Shown piece after piece: positions 1 through 8,567 of a DNA stretch of 8,697 nucleotides. Under the pieces are notes generated by a model. The model saw only the letters and a list, made by a program, of their open reading frames with translations, was not told the DNA's origin and made no database searches. The position numbers were made by a program, and so were the translations under genes. The DNA is from Verrucomicrobia bacterium UBA2970 (GTDB lineage: Bacteria; Verrucomicrobiota; Verrucomicrobiia; Limisphaerales; AAA164-E04), in NCBI GenBank assembly GCA_002348345.1, contig DEAY01000309.1:1-8697 (forward strand). The letters are read 5' to 3'. Every line of letters starts with the position of its first letter. The first letter of the stretch is position 1.

Positions 1-167
1 TCGACTACAGTCTTTGGGACAATGTGATCAGCCGGTTGGAAGTCCGCTGGGATCAGTCTCTTGATGGTGGCGATGCCTTCGGTGGTTCGAGAGCAGGTGG
101 GTTCTTTGGTCCTGCTGACTCCGAGGACGCTGTGACGATCGCGATCAACGCGATCTACTCATTCTAA
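1..167 (+). CDS. Outer-membrane beta-barrel (porin-like) protein, C-terminal fragment
   Basis: Only the last 54 codons of this gene lie in the window, read in frame from base 3 to a TAA at 165-167; the start is outside. The fragment alternates polar and hydrophobic residues, has a Gly/Asp-rich turn (LDGGDAFGGSRAGGFFGP), and ends with the strand AVTIAINAIYSF. A final amphipathic strand ending in Phe is the usual recognition signal for the Bam outer-membrane assembly machinery, so I infer an outer-membrane barrel or porin. The substrate cannot be judged from this piece. A strong intrinsic terminator follows 23 bases after the stop, so this gene ends its own transcript and is not linked to the convergent lpxA. 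It could instead be any other barrel protein, such as an autotransporter or a TonB-independent channel. Confidence 0.6.
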   Translation, partial: DYSLWDNVISRLEVRWDQSLDGGDAFGGSRAGGFFGPADSEDAVTIAINAIYSF

Positions 168-190
168 GCGGCCGGATCACTTAGAGCTTC

Positions 191-225
191 AACCCTCCTG
201 AGATATCTCAGGAGGGTTTTTTTTT
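191..225 (+). terminator. Intrinsic terminator of the barrel-protein gene
   Basis: Bases 191-218 form a perfect 28-bp inverted repeat (arms aaccctcctgag / ctcaggagggtt around atat), and a run of nine T covers 217-225. Stem plus U-tract is a textbook Rho-independent terminator for the + transcript. On the - strand the hairpin is not followed by a T run (ttgaagct), so it should stop lpxA transcription poorly. Confidence 0.93.
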
Positions 226-275
226 GAACCTGTCTCTATCTTTTCAAGGGAGGCCCGACAACTAAAAGACAGCCC

Positions 276-1058
276 TTAGCGTCGGGTTTTCGAACAAATG
301 CCTCTCCGACTGCCTCGAATGAAATCGAGAAATTCGGCGGAAGCCGGAGAGGAGAACTGGTCGGCCGCCAACTGGAGGGCGTGCTGAAGGGCATGGCCTT
401 GCCTGAAGAACAGATGGAATAACCGTTTCAGCTCCGAGCGGTCCTCTACCGGAATTCCCGCGCGCCTCATTCCGATCGCATTGAGGCCGCTGAGTTCATT
501 GATGCGACAGTTAATAAGAAAAGGCGGCAAGTCTTGGCTCAACCCGGAATGACCCTGCAGCATTGCCAGGCGCCCGACCCGGACAAACTGGTGAACCGCC
601 GAGTTTCCCCCGAAGATCACCTGGTCCTCGATGATCGCGTGACCGCCGATGAGAGTACTGTTCGCCAGGACGTTCCGGTTCCCGATTCGGGCGTTGTGCC
701 CGGCATGGCTGGTGGCCATGAAAAAGTTCTCGGAACCAATCGTGGTGGCTTCCTCCTCGGAGTTGGAGCGTTGAATCGTGACCGATTCCCGGAAGGTGTT
801 GCCCGAACCAATCACGGTCCGGGTGGGCGCTCCAGAGTAGGAGATGTCTTGAGGCGCGTCGCCGATCACACACCCGGCGTGGAACGAATTGTCGGGACCG
901 ATTTGAGTTTGTCCCGTGAGATAAACGTTGGGGCCCAGGCGACATCGGTCTCCAAGATAAACCCCCTCGTCAATCACGCAGTAGGGACCGATCTCAACAT
1001 CCGCTCCGATCTTCGCCCGGGGATGGATGATCGCGGTGGAATGAATCTCGCTTGCCAT
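276..1058 (-). CDS. lpxA: Acyl-[ACP]--UDP-N-acetylglucosamine O-acyltransferase (LpxA)
   Basis: This enzyme would transfer an (R)-3-hydroxyacyl chain from acyl carrier protein to the 3-position of UDP-GlcNAc, the first cytoplasmic step of lipid A synthesis. It has 260 residues (E. coli LpxA has 262). Residues 1-180 carry left-handed parallel beta-helix hexapeptides ([IV]G-x4 repeats); the rest is the helical C-terminal domain ending near RGSRRGIC. From remembered E. coli numbering, His118, catalytic His121 (SHAGHNARIGN), His140 and His156 (VHQF) are all kept. Gly169 matches E. coli Gly173, the acyl-length ruler, which suggests a long (C14-like) chain. Ser73 in PQDISYSG replaces E. coli Lys76. 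The ATG at 1056-1058 is 18 bases after the radC stop and preceded by a close GAGG, so the two genes are probably co-transcribed. The usual partners lpxD, fabZ and lpxB are absent here. It could be a specialised paralogue rather than the main LpxA. Confidence 0.92.
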   Translation of the reverse strand: MASEIHSTAIIHPRAKIGADVEIGPYCVIDEGVYLGDRCRLGPNVYLTGQTQIGPDNSFHAGCVIGDAPQDISYSGAPTRTVIGSGNTFRESVTIQRSNSEEEATTIGSENFFMATSHAGHNARIGNRNVLANSTLIGGHAIIEDQVIFGGNSAVHQFVRVGRLAMLQGHSGLSQDLPPFLINCRINELSGLNAIGMRRAGIPVEDRSELKRLFHLFFRQGHALQHALQLAADQFSSPASAEFLDFIRGSRRGICSKTRR

Positions 1059-1076
1059 GTCCTCGGATTGGTTGGG

Positions 1077-1775
1077 TCAGGAGGATAGGTAACCCAGCGC
1101 CCGGAGAGAACAATAATCGCTTGGTTTTTCTTTGGTGGGAAGGCCGAGAATGACGTGATCGACCAGCTGGATCTTCATCAGAGTTCCGGCGCGAACGAGT
1201 TCCTGGGTGACCCGGATGTCTGCCTCGGAGGGTGAGGGGTCTCCGCTGGGGTGGTTATGCACCAAAACCACACGCGCGGCTTGATCCAAAATGGCAAGCC
1301 GAAAGACTTCTCTTGGATGAAGAAGGAGTGAATCAAGCGTTCCCACCGTGACTTGATGGCTTCTGATGAGACGGTTTCTCGTGTTGAGGAGAATGAGATA
1401 GCAAGTCTCCACGCGCCGATGGCGCAGCTCAGGCCGCATTAGATTGGCAATCGCCTCAGGTGTGTCAAGGAGGGGAAGGTCCGTCGGGAGTTCGCTGGTC
1501 ATTCGTTGCGCAAGGACGAAGGCACACTGGAGCATGATGGCTTTGTTTTGGCCAATTCCCCTTGTTTTTCTGAGTTCGGAGAGGTCGGCTTGGGCCAGGG
1601 CGGTAAGGGATCCGAAGTGGGACAGAAGACGCTCGGCGATGCCGATAGCTGAAGCTTCCCGAGTACCCGTACGAATCAGAATGGCGATCAAGTCGATGTC
1701 GCTGAGAGAATCTACGCCCTTGGAAATCAGTCGTTCCCTGGGTCGAGCATTCCTGGGCAAGTCTTTGATGCGCAC
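1077..1775 (-). CDS. radC: RadC family JAB/JAMM-domain protein
   Basis: RadC family protein of 232 residues (E. coli RadC has 222). The N-terminal part (KDLPRNARPRERL, then SLSDIDLIAILIRTGT) and a helix-hairpin-helix-like segment at about 69-80 (RKTRGIGQNKA) are typical. The C-terminal MPN+/JAB domain at about 105-228 has the full JAMM metal motif: His173, His175, Ser183 and Asp186 in VHNHPSGDPSPSEAD. This fold is that of Zn-dependent isopeptidases and deaminases. The old link of RadC to DNA repair is disputed and the substrate is unknown. The start is GTG at 1773-1775, supported by an AAGG seven bases upstream and by the conserved N-terminus beginning there. It sits downstream of hflX after 125 bases, and 18 bases before lpxA. 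Family assignment is firm; the biochemical role is not. Confidence 0.93.
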   Translation of the reverse strand: MRIKDLPRNARPRERLISKGVDSLSDIDLIAILIRTGTREASAIGIAERLLSHFGSLTALAQADLSELRKTRGIGQNKAIMLQCAFVLAQRMTSELPTDLPLLDTPEAIANLMRPELRHRRVETCYLILLNTRNRLIRSHQVTVGTLDSLLLHPREVFRLAILDQAARVVLVHNHPSGDPSPSEADIRVTQELVRAGTLMKIQLVDHVILGLPTKEKPSDYCSLRALGYLSS

Positions 1776-1900
1776 GCCTCAACCTTGCTGGATCCAGGGG
1801 AGTATTGTCAAGAAGTGGTAAGACTTCCTGATAGGGGGCATGTATTCCGGGTAAAGTTTATAAAGCCAAATTCGGGTGCTTTTGGAGAACGGGGAGTGGG
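1776..1900 (-). promoter_or_regulatory. hflX-radC spacer with a possible radC promoter
   Basis: This 125-base gap is relatively AT-rich at 1851-1870. On the - strand, TATAAA lies at 1862-1857, a good -10 hexamer, but the hexamer 17 bases upstream (CCAAAA) is a poor -35. A separate TTGACA at 1811-1806 has no good -10 at 17 bases. Bases 1809-1830 can form an 8-bp hairpin (one G-U pair) in the hflX transcript with a 6-base loop, but no U-tract follows, so it is not a convincing terminator. radC may be read both from hflX and from its own start site. Confidence 0.25.
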
Positions 1901-3208
1901 CTAGGATTCCTTGTATGGAGCAAACTCCTCGATTCGGTGCGGGGGGATGCGGGCTTCAATGATGGCATGGTTGGCCTCATAGCGAAGTTCAATGACCTGC
2001 CCGACTTCGTGGAGACGAGCGATGACGGATGATTGGTCGAGAGGGATCTGGAGGCGACAAATGGATCGGATGGGTCGTAGACTGTTGGAAAGGTGGGCTT
2101 TCAGGGGTTCGAACCCAAGTTGTTTTGCCGCGGAGACGCCGACCGAAGGACTGAAGCGTTCTACGAACTGTGCGAGGACGTCCTGGGTCTCGAGGCGGTC
2201 GATCTTGTTGAAGACCATGAGCGTCGGTTTCTCGAGAGCGCCGATTTCGCTGAGGACATCGTTCACCGCCTCTATTTGTTGCTCGGCCTGAGGGTGGCTG
2301 ACGTCGACCGCATGGATCAGCAAGTCGGCTTCGGCCACTTCCTCGAGTGTGGCCTTGAAAGCCTCGACCAGTCGATGGGGCAGCTTTCGAATGAAACCGA
2401 CCGTATCGGATAGAAGCACGGTTTGGTTGGTCTCCAATGTCAGCTTTCGGGTGGTGGGATCCAACGTTGCGAAAAGCTTGTCCTCCGCCTCGACGGCAGC
2501 GCCGGTCAAGGCATTGAGCAAAGTGGATTTCCCGGCGTTGGTGTATCCCACGATGGAGGCCAGCGGCCAGTGATTCCGGCGTCTTCCTCTTCGTTGGACC
2601 GATCGATGTTTCCGGACCTGTTCGAGCTCAGTGGCCAGTCGGCTGATCCTCTCTTGAATCCGTCGCCGGTCGGTTTCGAGCTGGGATTCACCGTCCCCCC
2701 GCATGCCGATGCCCCCCTTTTGGCGTGACAAGTGAGTCCAGAATCGGGTCAACCGGGGAAGGAGATGCTGGAGCTGGGCGAGCTCCACTTGTAGTTTGCC
2801 TTCTTTGGTTCGGGCCCGTTGGGCAAAGATGTCGAGAATCAGTGTCGTCCGGTCGATGATTTTTCGATCAAAAACCCGCTCGAGATTGCGACCCTGTCCA
2901 GGGGTGAGTTCATCGTCGAAGATCACGGTGTCGACCGACTTCTCCCCACACTCGGCCGCGAATTGTTCCGCCTTACCCTTCCCGATGAATGTTCCGGAAA
3001 CGGGGCGATCGAGTTTTTGAATCCCTTCGCCGACGACGTCGCCGCCTGCGGTCTTTGCCAAACTGGCCAGTTCATCAAGCGATTCACCGACATCCCACTG
3101 GGATCTGGACTTTAGTTCGGCTCCGACGAGAAAGACCCGCTCGTGTTGTTCGGGTGAGGATTGAGCTGAGACTCGGTCTCCTTCAGTAAAACCTTTTGCG
3201 ATCGACAT
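1901..3208 (-). CDS. hflX: GTPase HflX (ribosome-dissociating translational GTPase)
   Basis: HflX is a GTPase that binds the 50S subunit and splits stalled or stress-inactivated 70S ribosomes. The protein has 435 residues. The N-terminal HflX domain (about 22-195) contains the hallmark VDTVIFDDELTPGQGRNLE segment and GGIGMRGDGESQLETDRR, followed by a basic coiled-coil helix at about 185-212. The G domain shows G1 GYTNAGKST at 221-229, a G2-like TLDPTTR at 248-254, G3 DTVGF at 268-272, G4 NKID at 334-337 and G5 SAAK at 359-362. The C-terminal segment of about 60 residues matches the usual HflX tail. ATG 3206-3208 is chosen as the only sensible start before the conserved HERVFLVGAEL; its ribosome-binding site is weak (GAG 8-10 bases upstream). 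The hfq and miaA neighbours common in gammaproteobacteria are absent; radC and lpxA follow instead. No key motif is missing. Confidence 0.96.
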   Translation of the reverse strand: MSIAKGFTEGDRVSAQSSPEQHERVFLVGAELKSRSQWDVGESLDELASLAKTAGGDVVGEGIQKLDRPVSGTFIGKGKAEQFAAECGEKSVDTVIFDDELTPGQGRNLERVFDRKIIDRTTLILDIFAQRARTKEGKLQVELAQLQHLLPRLTRFWTHLSRQKGGIGMRGDGESQLETDRRRIQERISRLATELEQVRKHRSVQRRGRRRNHWPLASIVGYTNAGKSTLLNALTGAAVEAEDKLFATLDPTTRKLTLETNQTVLLSDTVGFIRKLPHRLVEAFKATLEEVAEADLLIHAVDVSHPQAEQQIEAVNDVLSEIGALEKPTLMVFNKIDRLETQDVLAQFVERFSPSVGVSAAKQLGFEPLKAHLSNSLRPIRSICRLQIPLDQSSVIARLHEVGQVIELRYEANHAIIEARIPPHRIEEFAPYKES

Positions 3209-3519
3209 AGGGGAATCTCAGCAAGGATTGACCCGGGATCGTGTGACTCCGAACCAAGCCCCAAGCCGGAATCGTATCGCTCAGAGGGATTGGTGGCGAG
3301 TCGAATATTTTGTCGGCCGAGGGCGCGGTAGCGTTTTTCTCGGCGCCGCAGCGAAGAGCTCGGAAGCGTCATTGAAAATCGTTGCATGGGGATTTGAGAT
3401 CGGACAGCCTTGGCCTTATGAAACACCCTTCGGGGCGAGGCATCGGTGAGTTGAAGGTCCATGGATCGCAGGAAGAGGTTCCCGGGGGAGGGGGGGAAAC
3501 AAGGGGGAGTGAGTCTCGT
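3209..3519. promoter_or_regulatory. Divergent hflX / membrane-protein upstream region
   Basis: These 311 bases separate two divergent genes and should hold promoters for both. On the + strand, TTGAAA at 3372-3377 stands 17 bases before TGAGAT at 3395-3400, a moderate -35 with a weak -10; a start near 3407 would give a leader of about 110 bases to GTG 3520. For hflX I find only a TACGAT-like hexamer (- strand, near 3280) with no well-spaced -35. A G-tract run lies at 3484-3507 and a possible 20-codon leader ORF at 3461-3523. No RNA gene or known riboswitch pattern was recognised. Confidence 0.3.
3503..3509 (+). promoter_or_regulatory. Candidate ribosome binding site for the two-helix membrane protein
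   Basis: The purine tract gggggag at 3503-3509 lies 10 bases before the in-frame GTG at 3520. It is the best Shine-Dalgarno-like match upstream of any in-frame start of this gene and is the main reason for preferring GTG 3520 over ATG 3418 or GTG 3634. It is also the last G run of the possible quadruplex tract. Confidence 0.4.
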
Positions 3520-4089
3520 GTGACTAGGGAGTTTGGTGATCTGTTTTCAGTGGCGGAATCGGACGCCGTGAGATCGGACGGCTCACCGGATTCGGTTTCA
3601 GCCCGGCGGGGCCGATTCGGCGCCGAATCGGCCGTGACGGAAGAACGCGTTCCCAGCTGGATTTTTTATCTCGTTGATGTGGTCCTCATGAGCCTTGTCA
3701 TCGGGATGATTGTCCGATCGCCCGGGGCCCTTAATCGGGGCGAGTCCGTGCTTTGTCTTGGACTGGTCTTTTTGGCGGCTCTGGTGGGGATCTGGCCCTG
3801 GCTGCGTAATACCCTCTATTGCGATCGGGTGGGCGAATCGAAAAACCTCCCGGATTGGGTCATCGCAAGGGGAGTCCGGATGGGAGGGGATTCCAAGACA
3901 ATGGTCATTCATCTGCGGAAACCGTATGTGGTGGTTGAGGTCATTGAAACGTCATGGAACGACGTGAACGTCAAGCCCTATTGGATCGATGGCCCTCCCA
4001 ATCTTCCGCCTGGAGGGGTGAAGATGCTCCTGGAAGAAGCGTCTCAATTCTATCGTCGGGACGCAAAAAGCAACCCGTTGAGCCAGTAA
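3520..4089 (+). CDS. Uncharacterised two-helix membrane protein
   Basis: I do not recognise a named family. From GTG 3520 it has 189 residues. Residues 1-46 are Ser/Asp/Arg-rich and look disordered. Two hydrophobic helices follow: about 47-65 (WIFYLVDVVLMSLVIGMIV) and 76-95 (SVLCLGLVFLAALVGIWPWL), joined by a short loop, so both ends probably face the same side. Residues 96-189 are a soluble tail with RKPYVVVEVIETSWNDVNV and a C-terminal helix (VKMLLEEASQFYRRD). The start is uncertain: in-frame ATG 3418 gives 223 residues with a Gly-rich leader (PGGGG), and GTG 3634 gives 151 residues starting just before helix 1. Hand-counted GC by codon position in 3520-3633 is only mildly coding-like. The gene is divergent from hflX and 157 bases upstream of acnA. 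No catalytic motif is visible. Confidence 0.65.
   Translation: MTREFGDLFSVAESDAVRSDGSPDSVSARRGRFGAESAVTEERVPSWIFYLVDVVLMSLVIGMIVRSPGALNRGESVLCLGLVFLAALVGIWPWLRNTLYCDRVGESKNLPDWVIARGVRMGGDSKTMVIHLRKPYVVVEVIETSWNDVNVKPYWIDGPPNLPPGGVKMLLEEASQFYRRDAKSNPLSQ
3610..3633. repeat. Perfect 24-bp palindrome
   Basis: The half site ggccgattcggc at 3610-3621 is followed directly by its exact reverse complement at 3622-3633. The palindrome ends at the base before the in-frame GTG at 3634. It lies in the weakly conserved-looking N-terminal part of the two-helix membrane protein gene. No second copy was noticed in the window. Confidence 0.9.
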
Positions 4090-4170
4090 CGGCCGGGATG
4101 AATTCAATGGGCGGTTGCCGATCCGGTGGGTTGGGTGAGGAGCCGACCTCTTCCCGCCCCCAGCTCCGTG

Positions 4171-4199
4171 TTGACAAGGTCGACGGCAAACCTCATGGT
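4171..4199 (+). promoter_or_regulatory. Probable sigma70-type promoter of acnA
   Basis: A consensus -35 TTGACA at 4171-4176 is followed after 17 bases by CATGGT at 4194-4199, which matches three of six -10 positions. A start near 4206 would give a leader of about 40 bases. The spacer 4090-4246 shows no convincing terminator for the upstream gene, so some read-through is possible. Confidence 0.5.
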
Positions 4200-4246
4200 T
4201 CGCGTTTTGTTTGAAACCTTGAACCGTTCTGTTTCGAATTTGACAC

Positions 4247-6954
<2,708 letters not shown>

Positions 6955-6958
<4 letters not shown>

Positions 6959-7135
6959 TCCGTTATTACATCGGCCCAGCCGCTGTAGGGGTGGTGTCGT
7001 GCCTTGGTTTCAAAGATCCGAACGAACAGGGTCGTTAAGGGTCCATGCTCGAGCGAGTGCCCGCGTTCGGGGTGTTTTGGCGGAGGGTTCCGTTCTTTGA
7101 GGGGCAGGGCGAGAACGCATCCGCACTGGCCCAGT
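6955..7135 (-). CDS. Possible small hypothetical protein downstream of the CPBP gene
   Basis: An open frame runs on the - strand through the whole gap between the CPBP stop (7136-7138) and the acnA stop, ending in TAA at 6957-6955. It extends upstream to TTG codons at 7200 and 7197 inside the CPBP gene, in the +1 frame relative to it. About 59 codons lie beyond the CPBP stop and include GPLTTLFVRIFETKARHHPY and SGWADVITD, which look like ordinary protein. My hand count of GC by codon position over this part is about 66/48/66 percent, the pattern expected of coding DNA here. Against it: no ATG or GTG in frame, no ribosome-binding site, and the only starts are TTG (7200/7197) or CTG (7134). It may be translated by coupling to CPBP, joined to it by a frameshift, or chance. 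I do not recognise a family. Confidence 0.35.
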
Positions 7136-7756
7136 TCAGTCTTCTTTTTCCTCTTCTCTGTTGCGGGGGTACCAGCGAAGAAAGTAGAGGAGGGCAACAA
7201 AATCGTAGAGCGCGTGGGTGATGATGGGGGCCAGGAGATTGTCGGCGGCTTGCCAGACGAGGCTCAAGTAAATCCCGATCACGAACGTCGAGATGAAATA
7301 GGCCTTGGTCAGCGCATGGCAAAGCGCGAACGCGAAACTGGCAACGATCAGTCCGACCGCGGGTGTTGTGATTTTTGCCATGCCGGGTTGGAGGACGCCC
7401 CGAAAAAGAATCTCCTCGCCCACCCCAGCCACGATTGAAAGCAGCGCCAACTGCGGAATCGACCATCGACCGAACATCCGGGCGACAAACTGTTCAAGAA
7501 AGAGCCGGACCTCCACAAACGGTGGATAGCTCGATTGCAGGATCCAGATAAAAAAAGCGATCAGAGGAAGCGCTGAGCTGAGGCCGAGAAGGAACCCTTT
7601 TCCACTCCAGGAGAGGTCGCCGAGGAGGGGGACGCCGAACACCCAACTGAGAACCGCAGCGACAAGGACCAACGATGCCTCAAAAAGGACTGCGCCGGAA
7701 AAGGTGAGTGACCGCACCTCGTCTAGAGGAGAGGGACTGTCATTGGGATCGCTCAT
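7136..7756 (-). CDS. CPBP family intramembrane metalloprotease homologue
   Basis: This is a CAAX-processing/bacteriocin-processing (CPBP, Abi) family integral membrane protein of 206 residues from ATG 7754-7756. The conserved motifs are complete: EExxxR as Glu114-Glu115-Arg119 (GEEILFRG), FxxxH as Phe143-His147 (FALCH), and the third motif His181-x3-Asp185 (HALYD). Hydrophobic helices lie at about 23-45, 54-73, 100-112, 132-150, 153-171 and 174-193, and the tail is highly charged (NREEEKED). Family members cleave prenylated or other membrane peptides or only bind partners; the substrate here is unknown. The start is uncertain: in-frame GTG 7856-7858 would add 34 basic residues and has an AAGGG nine bases upstream that overlaps the preceding stop. 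I chose ATG 7756 because the extension looks unlike a conserved N-terminus. The VTT protein gene lies upstream on the same strand, so the two may be co-transcribed. Confidence 0.88.
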   Translation of the reverse strand: MSDPNDSPSPLDEVRSLTFSGAVLFEASLVLVAAVLSWVFGVPLLGDLSWSGKGFLLGLSSALPLIAFFIWILQSSYPPFVEVRLFLEQFVARMFGRWSIPQLALLSIVAGVGEEILFRGVLQPGMAKITTPAVGLIVASFAFALCHALTKAYFISTFVIGIYLSLVWQAADNLLAPIITHALYDFVALLYFLRWYPRNREEEKED

Positions 7757-7779
7757 GGACCGCCCCGAACCTAGCGTGT

Positions 7780-7800
7780 AAACCGCTCGAGAGCGAGTTT
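7780..7800 (-). other. Weak inverted repeat before the CPBP ATG
   Basis: The arms aaaccgctc (7780-7788) and gagcgagttt (7791-7800) can pair over nine base pairs with one bulged base and a 2-base loop. The hairpin lies 24 bases upstream of ATG 7756 on the - strand and is followed by only a short GTTTAC tract, so it is at best a weak terminator or leader hairpin. It would be coding if translation begins at GTG 7858. Confidence 0.25.
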
Positions 7801-7870
7801 GATCGTTCCTTGGGTGGGATGTTCCCCGCCTGCATGTCATCGCGGGAGGAAGGAACACTGGATCGAGCCC

Positions 7871-8554
7871 TTATCGCTTTGAAGCGGGGAGGGAGGACAT
7901 CGATTTTCGGAGGGATCGTTGAATCAGGAGCCAGAGCACCGGGGGAACCACCGCGCTGAGCGAGATGGCCAGGAGGGGGTGTTCCACTCCCGCATGACCC
8001 ACGGAGGCGAAGGTGAGCGCCATGGGAAACGATCCGCAGGCGAGCGCGAGGACGAAGGGGGGCCACGGCATTCGGGTGAGGCCAGCCATGCAGGCGATCA
8101 CTTCCGGAAAGAGCGGGAGCCATCGGGACAGGGTGACCAACCATCCGCCAAAGCGTTCAAAGAGTTGCTCTCCTTGAGCGAGATCCTTGGCCCCAACGAG
8201 ACGAATGGCGGCGGATCGGCCGAGTGCCCGGCAAATGGCGTAGGCAAGGCAACCTGAGACAATCGAGCCGAGGCCTCCGATCAGCCCGCCCAAGAAAGGT
8301 CCGTAGACGAACCCGAGGGCAGCCATGATTGCGGTGGCGGGCAGCGGGAGGAAAAGGTCGGCGGCCAGTAATCCAAAGGCGGCGGCCCAAGCCCAGGAAC
8401 CATAACTCTGCAGCCAGCGAACGGCCCCATCGGCGGTCCATTGCCAGGATTCGCCCCAGACCAAAAACGGGATCAGGAAAAGGATTCCCAAGCCGACAAA
8501 CATCCAAACGAGTCTCATCGTGTGGCTTGGCCGAGGATGCTCCCCGGCAGGCAT
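7871..8554 (-). CDS. VTT domain (TVP38/TMEM64, DedA-like) membrane protein
   Basis: This protein of 227 residues belongs to the TVP38/TMEM64 branch of the VTT/DedA superfamily, whose members are inner-membrane proteins; some relatives act as lipid scramblases or carry undecaprenyl phosphate. A first helix lies at about 14-33. The VTT core at about 55-185 includes FGLLAADLFLPLPATAIMAA, the Gly-rich re-entrant segment GFVYGPFLGGLIGGLGSIV, then AYAICRALGR and the SRWLPLFPEVIACMAGL segment. A final helix lies at about 194-212 before a short basic tail (RSLRKSMSSLPASKR). The start ATG 8552-8554 has a well-placed AAGGG (8563-8567) eight bases upstream. ATG 8518, just before helix 1, lacks one. The stop TAA at 7873-7871 is 114 bases upstream of the preferred CPBP start. 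The transported substrate is unknown. Confidence 0.9.
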   Translation of the reverse strand: MPAGEHPRPSHTMRLVWMFVGLGILFLIPFLVWGESWQWTADGAVRWLQSYGSWAWAAAFGLLAADLFLPLPATAIMAALGFVYGPFLGGLIGGLGSIVSGCLAYAICRALGRSAAIRLVGAKDLAQGEQLFERFGGWLVTLSRWLPLFPEVIACMAGLTRMPWPPFVLALACGSFPMALTFASVGHAGVEHPLLAISLSAVVPPVLWLLIQRSLRKSMSSLPASKR

Positions 8555-8562
8555 CGATCGCG

Positions 8563-8567
8563 CCCTT
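8563..8567 (-). promoter_or_regulatory. Ribosome binding site of the VTT protein gene
   Basis: AAGGG on the - strand stands eight bases before ATG 8554 and decides that start over the downstream in-frame ATG at 8518. Confidence 0.55.

Noticed and set aside
534..1088. 184-codon + strand ORF opposite lpxA
   Set aside because: It is antisense to a clear LpxA gene with conserved hexapeptide repeats; its length follows from the repeat codon pattern.
1809..1830. Terminator after hflX
   Set aside because: An 8-bp hairpin with a G-U pair can form, but no U-tract follows, so it is noted only in the spacer entry.
2105..2116. tRNA T-arm-like gggttcgaaccc
   Set aside because: It lies inside hflX, where the other strand encodes the conserved LGFEPLKAH segment, and no matching D-arm, anticodon arm or acceptor stem surrounds it.
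3112..3462. 116-codon - strand ORF overlapping the hflX start
   Set aside because: It shares about 97 bases with hflX in another frame, and has no recognisable domain or ribosome-binding site. It looks like a frame shadow plus spacer sequence.
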